Below, in pieces: positions 34,859-43,684 of a DNA stretch of 64,000 bases. How positions within the stretch are numbered: the stretch's first letter is position 1; each line of letters begins with the position of its first letter. Position numbers and translations under genes: made by a program. This DNA comes from Streptantibioticus ferralitis (GTDB taxonomy: Bacteria > Actinomycetota > Actinomycetes > Streptomycetales > Streptomycetaceae): NCBI RefSeq assembly GCF_029223525.1, contig NZ_JARHTQ010000016.1, forward strand, positions 1 through 64,000. Direction: 5' to 3'. The notes under the pieces are model-generated. The model worked only from the letters and a program-made list of their open reading frames with translations. It did no database searches and was not told the DNA's origin.

Positions 34859-36826
34859 TCAGGCCGGTTCGGCGGCTTCTGCTACCGGTTCGGCGAACTG
34901 GGCCGCGTACAGGCGGGCATACGCGCCGTCGGCTGCCAGGAGTTCGTCGTGGGTGCCCTGTTCGACGATCTGGCCGGACTCCATCACCAGGATCACATCC
35001 GCGTCGCGGATGGTGGAGAGGCGGTGGGCGATGACGAAACTCGTGCGGCCGGAACGGAGTTGGGCCATGGCGTGCTGGATCAGCACCTCGGTGCGGGTGT
35101 CGACCGAACTGGTCGCCTCGTCCAGGACGAGGATCGCGGGCTCGGCAAGGAACGCGCGCGCGATGGTGATCAACTGCTTCTCGCCCGCGGAGACGTTGGT
35201 GCCCTCGTCGTCGAGGACGGTGTCGTATCCGTCGGGCAGCGTGCGGACGAAGCGGTCGACGTGGGTGGCCTTGGCCGCCTCGATGATCTTGTCGCGCGAG
35301 GCGCCCTCGCATCCGTACGCGATGTTGTCGGCGATGGTGCCGCCGAACAGCCAGGTGTCCTGGAGGACCATGCCGATGTTGCCGCGCAGTTCCTCGCGGG
35401 ACATCCCGGCGATGTCCACCCCGTCCAGGGTGATCCGGCCGCCGGTGACCTCGTAGAACCGCATCAGCAGATTGACCAGTGTGGTCTTGCCCGCGCCGGT
35501 CGGTCCGACGATCGCCACCGTGTGCCCGGGGCTCACCGAGAGCGAGAGGTTCTGGATGAGCGGCTTCTCCGGGTCGTACTGGAAGTGGACGCCCTCGAAC
35601 TCCACCTTGCCGGTGACCCGCGCGGGCCTCAGCGGCTCGGCCGGGTCGGCGTCCTGCTCCGTGGCGTCGAGGAGTTCGAAGACCCGCTCGGCGGAGGCGA
35701 CACCGGACTGCACCAGGTTGGCCATGCTGGCGACCTGGGTGAGCGGCTGGCTGAACTGCCGCGAGTACTGCACGAAGGCCTGGACGTCGCCGATGGACAG
35801 CGCGCCGGAGGCGACCCGCAGACCGCCGATGACGGCGATCAGCACGTACTGCAGGTTGCCGATGAACATCATCGCGGGCTGAATGGTTCCGGAGATGAAC
35901 TGGGCCTTGAAACCCGCCTCGAACAGCGCGTCGTTGTGCTCCTTGAACGTCTCGGCGGACTCCCGCTGGCGCCCGAAGACCTTCACCACCGAGTGGCCGG
36001 TGTACATCTCCTCGATGTGGGCGTTCAGCTTGCCGGTTGACTTCCACTGCGCGACGAACTGCGGCTGGGCGCGCTTGCCGACGCGGGTGGCGACGAAGAC
36101 GGACAGCGGCACGGTCAGCAGCGCGACCAGGGCCAGCAGCCAGGAGATCCAGAACATCACCGCCAGCACACCGACGATGGTCAGCAGCGAGGCCATGATC
36201 TGGCTGAGTGTCTGCTGAAACGTTTGCGCGATGTTGTCGATGTCGTTGGTGGCCCGGGAGAGCACCTCACCGCGCGCCTGCTTGTCGAAGTAGCTCAGCG
36301 GCAGTCGGCCGAGCTTCTCCTCGACCTGCTCGCGCAGTCGGTAGACGGACCGCTGGACCACGCGGGTGGCGATCCGGGCCTGGACGAAGCCGCACAGCGC
36401 GGCGGCCACGTAGATCAGCAGCACCCAGAGCAGGACGGCGCCGACCGCGCCGAAGTCGATGCCGTGGCCGGGGCGCACGTCGTGCATCGAGGCGACGATG
36501 TCGGCGATCTTGCCCTGGCCGTGGGCGCGCATGGCCTCGACGGCCTGTGCCTGGGTGGTGCCGGGGGGCAGCTGACGTCCGATGACGCCCGCGAAGATCA
36601 GGTCGGTGGCCTGGCCGAGGATCTTGGGGCCGACGACGGACAGCCCGACGCTGATGACGGCGAGCACCAGCGTGACCGTGATGATGCCGCGCTCGGGGCG
36701 CAGTGTGCCGAGGAGACGTTTGCCCGACCCCTTGAAGTCCATGGACTTCTCGGTGGGTTGGGCACCCATCCAACGCGCCGGTCCCGCGGCCGGGGCTGGT
36801 CCCCTACGGGGAGCGGGGGTACTCAC
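34859..36826 (-). CDS. ABC exporter half-transporter (membrane plus ATPase), partner B
   Basis: 655 residues from GTG 36826, with GGAGG 5 bases upstream. Membrane domain ~45-370 with six helices (IITVTLVLAVISVGLSVVG opening), an unusual inserted loop near residues 75-115, and VVQRSVYRLREQVEEKLGRLPLSYFDKQARGEVLSR contacting region. ATPase: Walker A GPTGAGKTTL, Q-loop MVLQDTWLF, signature NVSAGEKQLITIARAFL (ALSGGQ variant VSAGEK), Walker B ILVLDEATSSVD, switch IAHRL. The glutamate after Walker B is present. The preceding gene encodes a second half-transporter, so a heterodimer is likely. Confidence 0.9.
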   Translation of the reverse strand: MSTPAPRRGPAPAAGPARWMGAQPTEKSMDFKGSGKRLLGTLRPERGIITVTLVLAVISVGLSVVGPKILGQATDLIFAGVIGRQLPPGTTQAQAVEAMRAHGQGKIADIVASMHDVRPGHGIDFGAVGAVLLWVLLIYVAAALCGFVQARIATRVVQRSVYRLREQVEEKLGRLPLSYFDKQARGEVLSRATNDIDNIAQTFQQTLSQIMASLLTIVGVLAVMFWISWLLALVALLTVPLSVFVATRVGKRAQPQFVAQWKSTGKLNAHIEEMYTGHSVVKVFGRQRESAETFKEHNDALFEAGFKAQFISGTIQPAMMFIGNLQYVLIAVIGGLRVASGALSIGDVQAFVQYSRQFSQPLTQVASMANLVQSGVASAERVFELLDATEQDADPAEPLRPARVTGKVEFEGVHFQYDPEKPLIQNLSLSVSPGHTVAIVGPTGAGKTTLVNLLMRFYEVTGGRITLDGVDIAGMSREELRGNIGMVLQDTWLFGGTIADNIAYGCEGASRDKIIEAAKATHVDRFVRTLPDGYDTVLDDEGTNVSAGEKQLITIARAFLAEPAILVLDEATSSVDTRTEVLIQHAMAQLRSGRTSFVIAHRLSTIRDADVILVMESGQIVEQGTHDELLAADGAYARLYAAQFAEPVAEAAEPA

Positions 36827-36914
36827 CCTGCCTCCTTGTTCGCTTCTCCGCCCACGCGGCGCGCAGGTGCGGCTTTCGTGGTCGTCTGCGGCCGAGCGGC
36901 CGGGTGTGCGTCGC

Positions 36915-38648
36915 TCACGCCGCCTCCTGCTCGGTGAGCTGGGAGAGCACGATCTCCCGATAGGTCTCGTTGCCGTCCATCAGCTCGGCGTGGGTGCCGG
37001 TGCCGACGACCCGGCCCTCGTCGAGGACGACGATGCGGTCGGCGTCGCGGATGGTGCTGACCCGCTGCGCGACGATGACCACGGTGGCGTCCCTGGTCTC
37101 GCGGGCGAGCGCGGCCCGCAGCCGTGCGTCGGTGGCGTAGTCCAGGGCGGAGAAGGTGTCGTCGAAGAGGTAGATCTCGGGCTGCCGGACCAACGCCCTG
37201 GCGATGGCCAGCCGTTGCCGCTGGCCGCCGGAGACATTGCCGCCGCCCTGGGCGATGGGCGCGTCCAGGCCCTCCGGCATGGCTTCGACGAAGTCGCGGG
37301 CCTGCGCGATCTCCAGCGCGCGCCACAGCTCCTCGTCGGTCGCGTCGGGCTTGCCGTAGCGCAGGTTGGAGGCGACCGTACCGGTGAACAGGTACGGCTT
37401 CTGCGGTACGAGGCTGATCAGCTCGGCCATCGTGACCGGGTCCAGCTCGCGGACGTCCTCGCCGTCCACCAGCACCGAACCGGCGGTCGCGTCGAACAGC
37501 CGGGGCACCAGGCCGAGCAGCGTGGACTTGCCGCTTCCGGTGGAGCCGATGATGGCGGTGGTCTCGCCGGGCAGCGCGATGAGGTCGATGTCCTTGAGTA
37601 CCGGCTCCTCGGCACCGGGGTAGCGGAACTCCACACCGCGCAGTTCGAGTTGGCCGTGCCGGGTGACCGAGGAGATGGGCGTCACCGGCGGCACCACGCT
37701 GGTCTCGGTGGCGAGCACCTCGTGGATGCGCTCCGCGCACACCTCGGCGCGCGGGATCATCATGAACATGAAGGTGGCCATCATGACGCTCATCAGGATC
37801 TGCATCAGATAGCTGAGGAAGGCGGTCAGCGCGCCCAGCTGCATGCCGCCGCTGTCGATCCGGTGCCCGCCGAACCACAGCACGGCCACGCTGGCGGCGT
37901 TCACGACCAGCATGACCAGCGGGAACATCATCGACATCAGACGGCCGGAGCGGATCGAGACGTCCAGCAGTTCGTCGTTCGCCGCCTTGAACCGCTGCCG
38001 CTCATGGGTGTCGCGGACGAAGGCGCGGATCACCCGGATGCCGGTGATCTGCTCGCGCAGGATGCGGTTGACGGTGTCGATCCGCTCCTGCATCCGCCGG
38101 AACAGCGGCCGCAGGCGGCGTACCAGGAGTGCGACGATGACGCCCAGCACCGGAACGATGACCAGGAGCAGGGCGGACAGCGGTACGTCCTGGTTGAGCG
38201 CCATCAGGATGCCGCCGACGCACATGATCGGCGCCGACACCATCAGGGTGAACGTCATCAGGGTCAGCATCTGGACCTGCTGGACGTCGTTGGTGGTCCG
38301 GGTGATCAGCGAGGGCGCCCCGAACCGGCCCAGCTCGCGGGCCGAGAAGGACTGCACCCGGTCGAACACCGCGCCCCGTACGTCCCGGCCGAGGGCCATG
38401 GAGGTGTGAGCGCCGAAGTAGACCGCCCCGATCGCGCAGACGATCTGGAGCAGGGTGACGGCGACCATGAAGCCGCCGGTGCGGAAAATGTAACCGGTAT
38501 CACCTTTGACGACGCCCTTGTCGATGATGTCGGCGTTGAGCGTCGGCAGGTACAGCGTCGCCAGCGTTTGGACCAGCTGGAGAAGCACGATCAGCGCTAT
38601 GGGTTTGGTATAGGGCCTGAGGTAAGCCCGCATAAGTCGGACCAGCAC
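36915..38648 (-). CDS. ABC exporter half-transporter, partner A (degenerate ATPase site)
   Basis: 577 residues from GTG 38648 (ATG 38633 also possible). Six-helix membrane domain from residue ~12; ATPase domain with Walker [12 protein letters not shown]-loop LVPQKPYLF, signature [16 protein letters not shown], Walker [13 protein letters not shown]. Here Asp replaces the catalytic Glu after Walker B and the switch His is Gln (IVAQRVSTI), so this half carries the degenerate site typical of heterodimeric exporters such as BmrC/BmrD and TM287/288. It is 88 bases upstream of partner B in the same direction. Confidence 0.91.
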   Translation of the reverse strand: MLVRLMRAYLRPYTKPIALIVLLQLVQTLATLYLPTLNADIIDKGVVKGDTGYIFRTGGFMVAVTLLQIVCAIGAVYFGAHTSMALGRDVRGAVFDRVQSFSARELGRFGAPSLITRTTNDVQQVQMLTLMTFTLMVSAPIMCVGGILMALNQDVPLSALLLVIVPVLGVIVALLVRRLRPLFRRMQERIDTVNRILREQITGIRVIRAFVRDTHERQRFKAANDELLDVSIRSGRLMSMMFPLVMLVVNAASVAVLWFGGHRIDSGGMQLGALTAFLSYLMQILMSVMMATFMFMMIPRAEVCAERIHEVLATETSVVPPVTPISSVTRHGQLELRGVEFRYPGAEEPVLKDIDLIALPGETTAIIGSTGSGKSTLLGLVPRLFDATAGSVLVDGEDVRELDPVTMAELISLVPQKPYLFTGTVASNLRYGKPDATDEELWRALEIAQARDFVEAMPEGLDAPIAQGGGNVSGGQRQRLAIARALVRQPEIYLFDDTFSALDYATDARLRAALARETRDATVVIVAQRVSTIRDADRIVVLDEGRVVGTGTHAELMDGNETYREIVLSQLTEQEAA

Positions 38649-38796
38649 ACCGCGCAGAGTACGTGAGTGGCCGTCGGGGTGCGCACGTATTTACGGGAGG
38701 CCGCGCCCTGTTGCCGACGGCTTTCGGGAATACTGCAATGAGGGACGTGCGGGCCCGGACCAACCAAGGGAAACCAGAGAAAGAGGTGGGGCGCCG

Positions 38797-39090
38797 ATGC
38801 TGCGCAACGGTTTGGAACCCTGGCACCTGATCGTCGTCGTCGTTGTGGTGTTCCTGCTGTTCGGAGCGAAGCGGCTGCCCGATACCGCCCGGTCGCTCGG
38901 CAAGTCGCTGCGGATCCTCAAGAGCGAGACGAGGGCGCTCAAGGAGGACTTCAAGGAGGGCGCCGCCGGTGAGCCCGCCGCGCCCCAGAACTCGCAGGAC
39001 GCGCCCGCACAGCGCACGATCCGGTCCGCGCCCGGTGACACGGCCAGTGCCCGGCCGGTCGAGGAGCGTCCTACGGCGCATAACGATTAG
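38797..39090 (+). CDS. tatA: Twin-arginine translocase subunit TatA family
   Basis: 97 residues from ATG 38797, with AAAGAGGTGG upstream. One N-terminal membrane helix ([20 protein letters not shown]) followed by the FG-x-KRLPD hinge and the amphipathic helix [23 protein letters not shown], then a short disordered tail. TatA forms the variable pore of the Tat system. tatB and tatC are not nearby, as is common for the tatA gene and for extra TatA/E copies in Streptomyces. Confidence 0.92.
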   Translation: MLRNGLEPWHLIVVVVVVFLLFGAKRLPDTARSLGKSLRILKSETRALKEDFKEGAAGEPAAPQNSQDAPAQRTIRSAPGDTASARPVEERPTAHND

Positions 39091-39146
39091 GTCCGTGTGT
39101 CAACCGGCGTGCGTGCCGTTGCGTCCTGTCTTTACGTACTCTTGGG

Positions 39147-39172
39147 TGATCGATTGATCTCGGATGATCGAT
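39147..39172. promoter_or_regulatory. Direct repeat TGATCGAT upstream of the TPM-like gene
   Basis: TGATCGAT at 39147-39154 and 39165-39172, 18 bases apart, in an AT-rich patch 35-60 bases before the GTG at 39207. Same-face spacing (near two helical turns) suggests a regulator site overlapping the promoter. No regulator can be assigned. Confidence 0.4.
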
Positions 39173-39206
39173 CGCAGGAACGTCAGCAGGAACTCGGAGG
39201 CTATTC

Positions 39207-40577
39207 GTGGGCACGTCCCTGAACAGAGCACGCCGGGGGGTGCTCGCGCTGCTCCCGGCCATGCTGCTCGCCGTACTGGCACTGGCGGCCCCATCGGCGC
39301 ACGCGGCCGGAAGCCTGGACACCGTGGCCGACGCGCTGAAGAAGAGCCCGGTCTACGTGGACCCGCGCGCCTCGGCCCAGCTGTCGTCGTCGGACGCCGC
39401 GGCGCTGGAAAAGAAGATCAAGGACGCGGGCAAGCCGGTGTTCGTCGCCGTGCTGCCGGACGCGCCGGAGTACCCGCGTGCGACGCTGCTGCGGCTGCTG
39501 CGCACCAAGGTCGGCATCACCGGCGTGTACGCGGTGCACCTGGGCGACAAGGGCTTCAACGCCGCGGCCGACGCCAAGGTGATGTCCCGCAGCACGGTCG
39601 GCAACATCGTCCTCGACGCCAAGTCCTCCGCGGCCGACCCGAAGGCCGAGCTCAACACCTTCGTCGACCAGGCGGACCAGGTGGCCAAGGGCCATGCGCC
39701 GGACTCCTGGGGTGACTCCGGCGGCTCCAGCGGCTCCGGTGCGGCCGTGGGCGCGATCGCCGCGGGTGTGATCGTGCTGGGCGCCGGTGGCGGCGGGTAC
39801 GTGCTGTACCGGCGGGCCAAGAAGCGGAAGGCGGAGCGGGAGCTGGCCGCCCTCGACCAGCTGCGCACGGTCGTGGACGAGGACATCACCGCCTTCGGTG
39901 AGGAACTCGAACGCCTTGACTTCACCCCCACCGACCCGTCCGCCACGGACGCGATGCGGCAGGACTACACGCACGCGCTGGACGCGTACGACCGCGCCAA
40001 GTCGCTGATGACGGCGGCGACCAGGCCGGACGATGTGCGGCCGGTCACCGAGGCGCTGGAGGACGGCCGGTTCTCGCTGGCCACGCTGGCGGCCCGGCGC
40101 AGTGGTGCGCCGCTGCCGGAGCGGCGGGTGCCGTGCTTCTTCGACCCGCGGCACGGTCCTTCGGTGCGCGACGTGGAATGGGCGCCGGCCGGGGGCGCGG
40201 TGCGCAGCGTTCCGGCGTGTGCGGCGGATGCCAGCCGGATCGCCGACGGCGCCGAGCCGATGACCCGCCATGTGCAGACCGCGTACGGCCCGCAGCCGTA
40301 CTGGGATGCCGGACCGGCCTACGCGCCGTGGGCGGGCGGCTACTTCGGCGGCGGCCTGCTGCCGGGACTGCTGATCGGCACCATGCTCGGCAGCGCGCTC
40401 AGCACGCCCGCCTACGCGTATGACGGCGGCGGCGAGATGGGCGGCTATGACAGCGGCCCGCAGGGCGGCGACTTCTCCGGTGCCGACTTCAACCCGAACG
40501 ATTTCTCCGGTGGGTTCGGGGACTCGGGTGGCTTCGGCGGGGGCGACTCCGGCGGATTCGGCGGCGGCGACTGGTAG
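39207..40577 (+). CDS. Secreted/membrane-anchored TPM-like protein with Gly-rich tail
   Basis: 456 residues from GTG 39207. Signal peptide 1-33 (cleavage after SAHA). Residues ~34-165 resemble the extracytoplasmic TPM-type domain: LDTVADALKKSPVYVDPRAS, KPVFVAVLPDAPEYPRATLLRLLRTKVG, then a membrane helix AAVGAIAAGVIVLGAGGGGYVLY (175-200). The cytosolic part contains a helical region (RELAALDQLRTVVDEDITAFGEELERLDF), a second hydrophobic patch GLLPGLLIGTMLGSAL, and a Gly/Asp/Phe-rich tail (GGFGDSGGFGGGDSGGFGGGDW). The Gly-rich end resembles that of YgcG/TPM proteins. Function in Streptomyces unknown. Confidence 0.8.
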   Translation: MGTSLNRARRGVLALLPAMLLAVLALAAPSAHAAGSLDTVADALKKSPVYVDPRASAQLSSSDAAALEKKIKDAGKPVFVAVLPDAPEYPRATLLRLLRTKVGITGVYAVHLGDKGFNAAADAKVMSRSTVGNIVLDAKSSAADPKAELNTFVDQADQVAKGHAPDSWGDSGGSSGSGAAVGAIAAGVIVLGAGGGGYVLYRRAKKRKAERELAALDQLRTVVDEDITAFGEELERLDFTPTDPSATDAMRQDYTHALDAYDRAKSLMTAATRPDDVRPVTEALEDGRFSLATLAARRSGAPLPERRVPCFFDPRHGPSVRDVEWAPAGGAVRSVPACAADASRIADGAEPMTRHVQTAYGPQPYWDAGPAYAPWAGGYFGGGLLPGLLIGTMLGSALSTPAYAYDGGGEMGGYDSGPQGGDFSGADFNPNDFSGGFGDSGGFGGGDSGGFGGGDW

Positions 40578-40597
40578 TCGGCCCTTCGGCCGATGAG

Positions 40598-40641
40598 CAC
40601 CCTGGCTGGACCTGAACCAAACTTCAGGTCCAGCCAGGGTG
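40598..40641. terminator. Perfect 19-bp hairpin between the TPM-like gene and soxR remnant
   Basis: CACCCTGGCTGGACCTGAA, six-base loop CCAAAC, and its exact complement; the arms continue outward with ATGAG/CTCAT after a two-base bulge. It is 20 bases after the TPM-like stop and 6 bases before the soxR-like start. It works as a terminator on structure. Its centre, CCTGAACCAAACTTCAGG, also matches the E. coli SoxR box at 13 of 18 positions, so it may instead be a former SoxR operator. Confidence 0.8.
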
Positions 40642-40647
40642 TTCTCA

Positions 40648-41098
40648 TGAGCGGTGTGTCCTGGCAGGCCGGGGAACTGATCATCGGCGAGCTGTGGGAG
40701 CGTAGCGGAGCACCTGCTTCCGCTTTGTGCTTCCATGAGCGTCAGGGCCTGATCGACAGCCGCCGCACCAGCGGCAACCAGCGCCGCTACGCCCGGTACA
40801 CACTGCGCCGGGTGGCCTTCATCCGGGTCTCCCAGTGGGTCGGAATTCCGCCGGCCACCATTCGCGAGGCGCTCTCCCTGCTGCCCGACGGCCGCACCCC
40901 CCGGCAGGGAGGACCGGGCCTGTGTCTCCGAGCACTGGCGGCAGGATCTGACCGCGCGGATCGAGCAGATGACGAAGCCGCTCGACAACCTGACGGACTG
41001 CATCGGCTGCGGTTGCCTCACCCTTGACCGCTGCGCACTGGCCAACCCGTACGACGTACTCGGCGAAGGGGGCTCCGGCGCCAGGCGGTTCGAGGCTC
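40648..41098 (+). pseudogene. soxR: soxR remnant, frameshifted and without its own stop
   Basis: Frame 1 (from 40648) encodes the SoxR DNA-binding half: GELIIGELWERSGAPASALCFHERQGLIDSRRTSGNQRRYARYTLRRVAFIRVSQWVGIPPATIREALSLLPDGRTP (positions about 9-85). Near 40900 one extra base shifts the frame; the homology resumes in another frame as REDRACVSEHWRQDL and continues to LTDCIGCGCLTLDRCALANPYDVLG, with all four [2Fe-2S] cysteines. No stop occurs at the usual end; the frame runs on into the convergent hydrolase gene. HFYERQGL is changed to CFHERQGL and AERSG to WERSG, so decay rather than a sequencing slip is favoured. SoxR normally senses redox-active compounds. Confidence 0.85.
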
Positions 41099-41987
41099 AG
41101 TGCGCCAACCGGTGTGCGATCAGGCACTCTTCGAGGAAGCCGAGGGCTCGCAGGTGGTATGAGCGGGCCGCCCAGCCCAGGCTGATGTTGTGGCCCGCGC
41201 CCGCCTGGCGGTCGAAGACCACCTTCGTCGAGGCCAGCAGGTCCGTCATGGAGGCCAGGGTCTCCTCGTCGTGGTGCCACCACCGCTCGTGCTCGGCGAA
41301 GGTGAAGCGCACCGGTACCTGGAGCCGCGCCGCCACCGTGGGGAACATGTCCGGCCAGTGCCGGACCTCCCGTGCTTCGCGTACCGGCATGGGAGCCACC
41401 AGCGGTTCGGCGAGCCGGAAGGTGTCCGGCGGGTACAGGCGCAGCGGACCCCAGTTCAGGTGCCCGTTGGCCACACCGTTGAGCCGTCCGGTCCCGTCCG
41501 GAAGCCGCGCCACGTCCACCGCGTAGCGATGGCTGATTCCGGAGATGTCCAAGCCGATCAGCTCGGTGCCGCGCTTGTCCGCGGCAGCGGTCAGCGCCAG
41601 CTTGCCGCCGTAGGAGTGGGCGATGAGGAAGAACCCCGCACCGGTCTCATGGCCCAGGGCGAAGTCCTCCAGGGCGGCGTGCAGGGCCGCCGACTGCTCG
41701 GCGAGACCCTGCCCTTCCGGAAGCTGGCCGGCCGACAGCCCGTAGCCGGGACGGTCGACGGCCAGCACTGTGAAGCCCAGCTGCGCCCCGAGGGCCAGCA
41801 GCGACAGGCTGGGGTGCGCCGGGCCGTGGAAGTAGCCCGCCCGCATGCCTCCGCCGGGCACGGCGACCACGACGGCCCGTGGCGGCAGGTGCGCGGGCTC
41901 GATGAGCAGGCCGGACAGCGAGACGCCGTCGGCGTCCAGGACGATTTCCCGCGTCTGCGGTGCAGCGGAGTTGATCGGCTGAGTCAT
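41097..41987 (-). CDS. Alpha/beta hydrolase
   Basis: 296 residues from ATG 41987. Oxyanion region VVAVPGGGMRAGYFHGP, then TVLAVDRPGYGLSAG, nucleophile elbow FLIAHSYGGKLAL (Ser), DISGISHRYAVDV, and catalytic His in QAGAGHNISLG. An acidic residue in FAEHERWWHHDEETL region may complete the triad. Serine esterase/thioesterase type; substrate unknown. It overlaps the soxR remnant tail to tail. It lies just left of the AfsA locus; a role in that signal pathway is possible but not shown. Confidence 0.84.
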   Translation of the reverse strand: MTQPINSAAPQTREIVLDADGVSLSGLLIEPAHLPPRAVVVAVPGGGMRAGYFHGPAHPSLSLLALGAQLGFTVLAVDRPGYGLSAGQLPEGQGLAEQSAALHAALEDFALGHETGAGFFLIAHSYGGKLALTAAADKRGTELIGLDISGISHRYAVDVARLPDGTGRLNGVANGHLNWGPLRLYPPDTFRLAEPLVAPMPVREAREVRHWPDMFPTVAARLQVPVRFTFAEHERWWHHDEETLASMTDLLASTKVVFDRQAGAGHNISLGWAARSYHLRALGFLEECLIAHRLAH

Positions 41988-42020
41988 GTCGGTCCGTTAT
42001 CCAGGAGGCGGAAAAGGCGA

Positions 42021-42060
42021 ATCGCGGGGTGCGCCGAGAAGTTCCGGCACACCCCGCGAT
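42021..42060. terminator. Strong hairpin in the leader of the alpha/beta hydrolase gene
   Basis: ATCGCGGGGTG pairs with CACCCCGCGAT; after one mismatch the stem continues with GCCG/CGGC around loop AGAAGTT. On the minus strand it is followed by ATTCGCCTTTTCC, i.e. a short T run, 34 bases before the hydrolase ATG. That fits either a terminator for a transcript entering from the right or an attenuator in the hydrolase leader. Confidence 0.55.
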
Positions 42061-42643
42061 CAGATCACGATGTGGACCGCTGACCCCAGGAGGAAATCAG
42101 CGGAGTCGCCATATCCCGTCCGCGCGGGTGGTCCAACGTGGCCGGGAACTCGGTGAGTTGTGCAGGTGACCAGGTCCGAAGGACGTGGGCGCGTCCCGGC
42201 ACGGGCGGGTGGTGGAATTCCTTCCGCAACAGAACGCGCGGTGCGCCCGATGGTTCGGGCCCATCCCGCGGTGGTGCTACCGGGCCGGTGCGGCCCGGCG
42301 GGCTCAGCTGCCGTACGGGTGCGAAACCGATGTGTCGATTTGTCACAGACTATGGGGCTGCCATGTACCTGATCGCGGGCCAGTTCTGAGCGGTTATGGG
42401 GGCGTTGGTGCCGTCGTCCGCACTCGGTGGACGTCGGGCGGCCGGTCCTGACCGGAATCTGCGCGGCGGCGTAATGGCAGCTCAAGCCCGTGCGCGCGGG
42501 CCCGAGTTGGTGGTGCTCGGTACGATGCGGAGGGAGGTGCTACGCAGGACGCCGCGCCCTGGTCGAGCCGGGGTGAGCTGGTCTGGGTCTGAAAGATCTA
42601 CCGGGATCATTTCCTGGCAATCCGGACATCAGCCTAGAGAAAA

Positions 42644-42661
42644 AAACCAGGCTGTTGGTTT
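42644..42661. promoter_or_regulatory. Butyrolactone-receptor operator-like palindrome upstream of first TetR gene
   Basis: AAACCA-GGCTGT-TGGTTT: two 6-base half sites with a 6-base spacer, flanked by further A and T, within an AT-rich island. It resembles autoregulatory elements bound by ScbR/ArpA-type receptors (A-rich AAACCG half site). It lies 112 bases before the GTG of the downstream TetR gene, a place suited to autoregulation. Confidence 0.55.
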
Positions 42662-42772
42662 GATGATGCCCATGATTCATCCATGGCCTGAGTGCCGGGT
42701 CCTCGCAGCGCCCGGCTCCGCCGCCGAGCCGGCGGCAACCGGCAAGAAGCGAGTCTGCGAGGCGGGCGTCCG

Positions 42773-43465
42773 GTGACAAAGCAGGAACGCGCGGCCCGAA
42801 CCCGCCAGGAACTGATCCGCGCCGCTGCGGAGACCTTCGCCCAACACGGCTACGTACAGGCGAGGTTGGCCGACATCAGCGCGAGTGCCGGGGTGAGCCC
42901 GGGGGCACTGCACTTCCACTTCGAGAACAAGGCGGCGCTCGCGGCGGCCGTCGAGGCGGAGGCGTCCGTCGCGCTGCGCGCGGTCGCGCGGGACGTCTAC
43001 CGGGGGCGGCAGATCGCGCTTCAGGCGCTGACGGACGCCACGCACGCGCTCGCCGAGCTGCTGCGCGACGATGTCGTGGCGCGCTCCGGCTTCCAGCTGA
43101 GCTGCCAGAACACGCTGGGCACCGGGCTGAGTCTGCGGCAGGAGTGGCAGGGTTGCGTGCAGCATCTGCTCGCTCTGGCCGGAACCGAGGGGACGCTGGC
43201 CGAAGGAGTGGCCGAGCAGGACATGGCCACCGCGATCGTGGGTGCCACGATCGGTTTCGAGGTGCTGGGCCGGGACAATCCGGAATGGCTCTCCCAGCGG
43301 ACCGTCACCCGCTTCTGGCGGGTGATGCAGCCGCGGCTGGCCGCCCCGCAGGTGCTTGAGCGGCTCAACCCGGCGGGGGCGCGGCCGCTGGCCGGTGTGG
43401 CGCCGTACGGGCCGAACCGGCCGAGCCGGGGTGGCGCCGACCTGGAAGGGCGGGCCCGCTCCTGA
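42773..43465 (+). CDS. ScbR/ArpA-type TetR regulator (gamma-butyrolactone receptor family), first of two
   Basis: 230 residues from GTG 42773 (GGCGGG upstream). N-terminal HTH: RQELIRAAAETFAQHGYVQARLADISASAGVSPGALHFHFENKAALA (residues ~11-57). The remaining helical domain has the receptor-family layout with Trp125 (LRQEWQGCVQHLL), the position of the conserved ligand-pocket Trp (Trp119 of ArpA). It departs from canonical receptors more than the second copy (LHFHF for LYFHF, basic C-terminal tail), as pseudo-receptors often do; such proteins bind receptor sites but respond to antibiotics or other ligands. Convergent with the second receptor gene. Confidence 0.82.
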   Translation: MTKQERAARTRQELIRAAAETFAQHGYVQARLADISASAGVSPGALHFHFENKAALAAAVEAEASVALRAVARDVYRGRQIALQALTDATHALAELLRDDVVARSGFQLSCQNTLGTGLSLRQEWQGCVQHLLALAGTEGTLAEGVAEQDMATAIVGATIGFEVLGRDNPEWLSQRTVTRFWRVMQPRLAAPQVLERLNPAGARPLAGVAPYGPNRPSRGGADLEGRARS

Positions 43466-43641
43466 CGTGGTCATCAGGGAGAACGAGGTGTCGCAACCTG
43501 GCTGGACGCGCTGACGCCCCCGTGTCATACGGGGGCCATCCGGCGGGGCGAGGCGCGCCACCGGCCCACCGACAACGCCGGGGACACCGCCCGCCCATGG
43601 GCCGCGGACAGCGCCGTGCAGGCCTGGCGCGAACAGCCGTT

Positions 43642-43672
43642 GCGCCCCGGGGCCTGACGGGTTCCGGGGCGC
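43642..43672. terminator. Hairpin between the two convergent TetR genes
   Basis: GCGCCCCGG (43642-43650) pairs with CCGGGGCGC (43664-43672) around a 13-base loop. Located between converging genes, it can end transcription in both directions. The 219-base gap holds no other feature I can support. Confidence 0.6.
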
Positions 43673-43684
43673 GACGGGCGGGCG

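Larger units (their letters stand above)
41988..42772. other. Long non-coding gap (785 bp) before the ScbR-type locus
   Basis: Several open frames exist on both strands but have Arg/Pro/Gly/Thr-rich products without domains or ribosome sites, so none is called. It contains one strong hairpin (42021-42060), an AT-rich patch at 42580-42680 and an operator-like palindrome (42644-42661). Confidence 0.6.

Noticed and set aside
34075-36040. Several long frames on both strands through the repeat array, including Cys/Gly-rich and QPPPCLPPAA-type products
   Set aside because: They follow the repeat unit, lack ribosome sites, and some run antisense into the ABC exporter gene.
36582-38666. 694-residue plus-strand frame
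   Set aside because: Fully antisense to the two ABC exporter genes; His/Asp/Gln/Gly-rich shadow of a GC-biased gene.
42060-42485. 141-residue minus-strand frame ending at the hairpin
   Set aside because: Arg/Thr/Pro-rich, no domain, no ribosome site; kept as non-coding.
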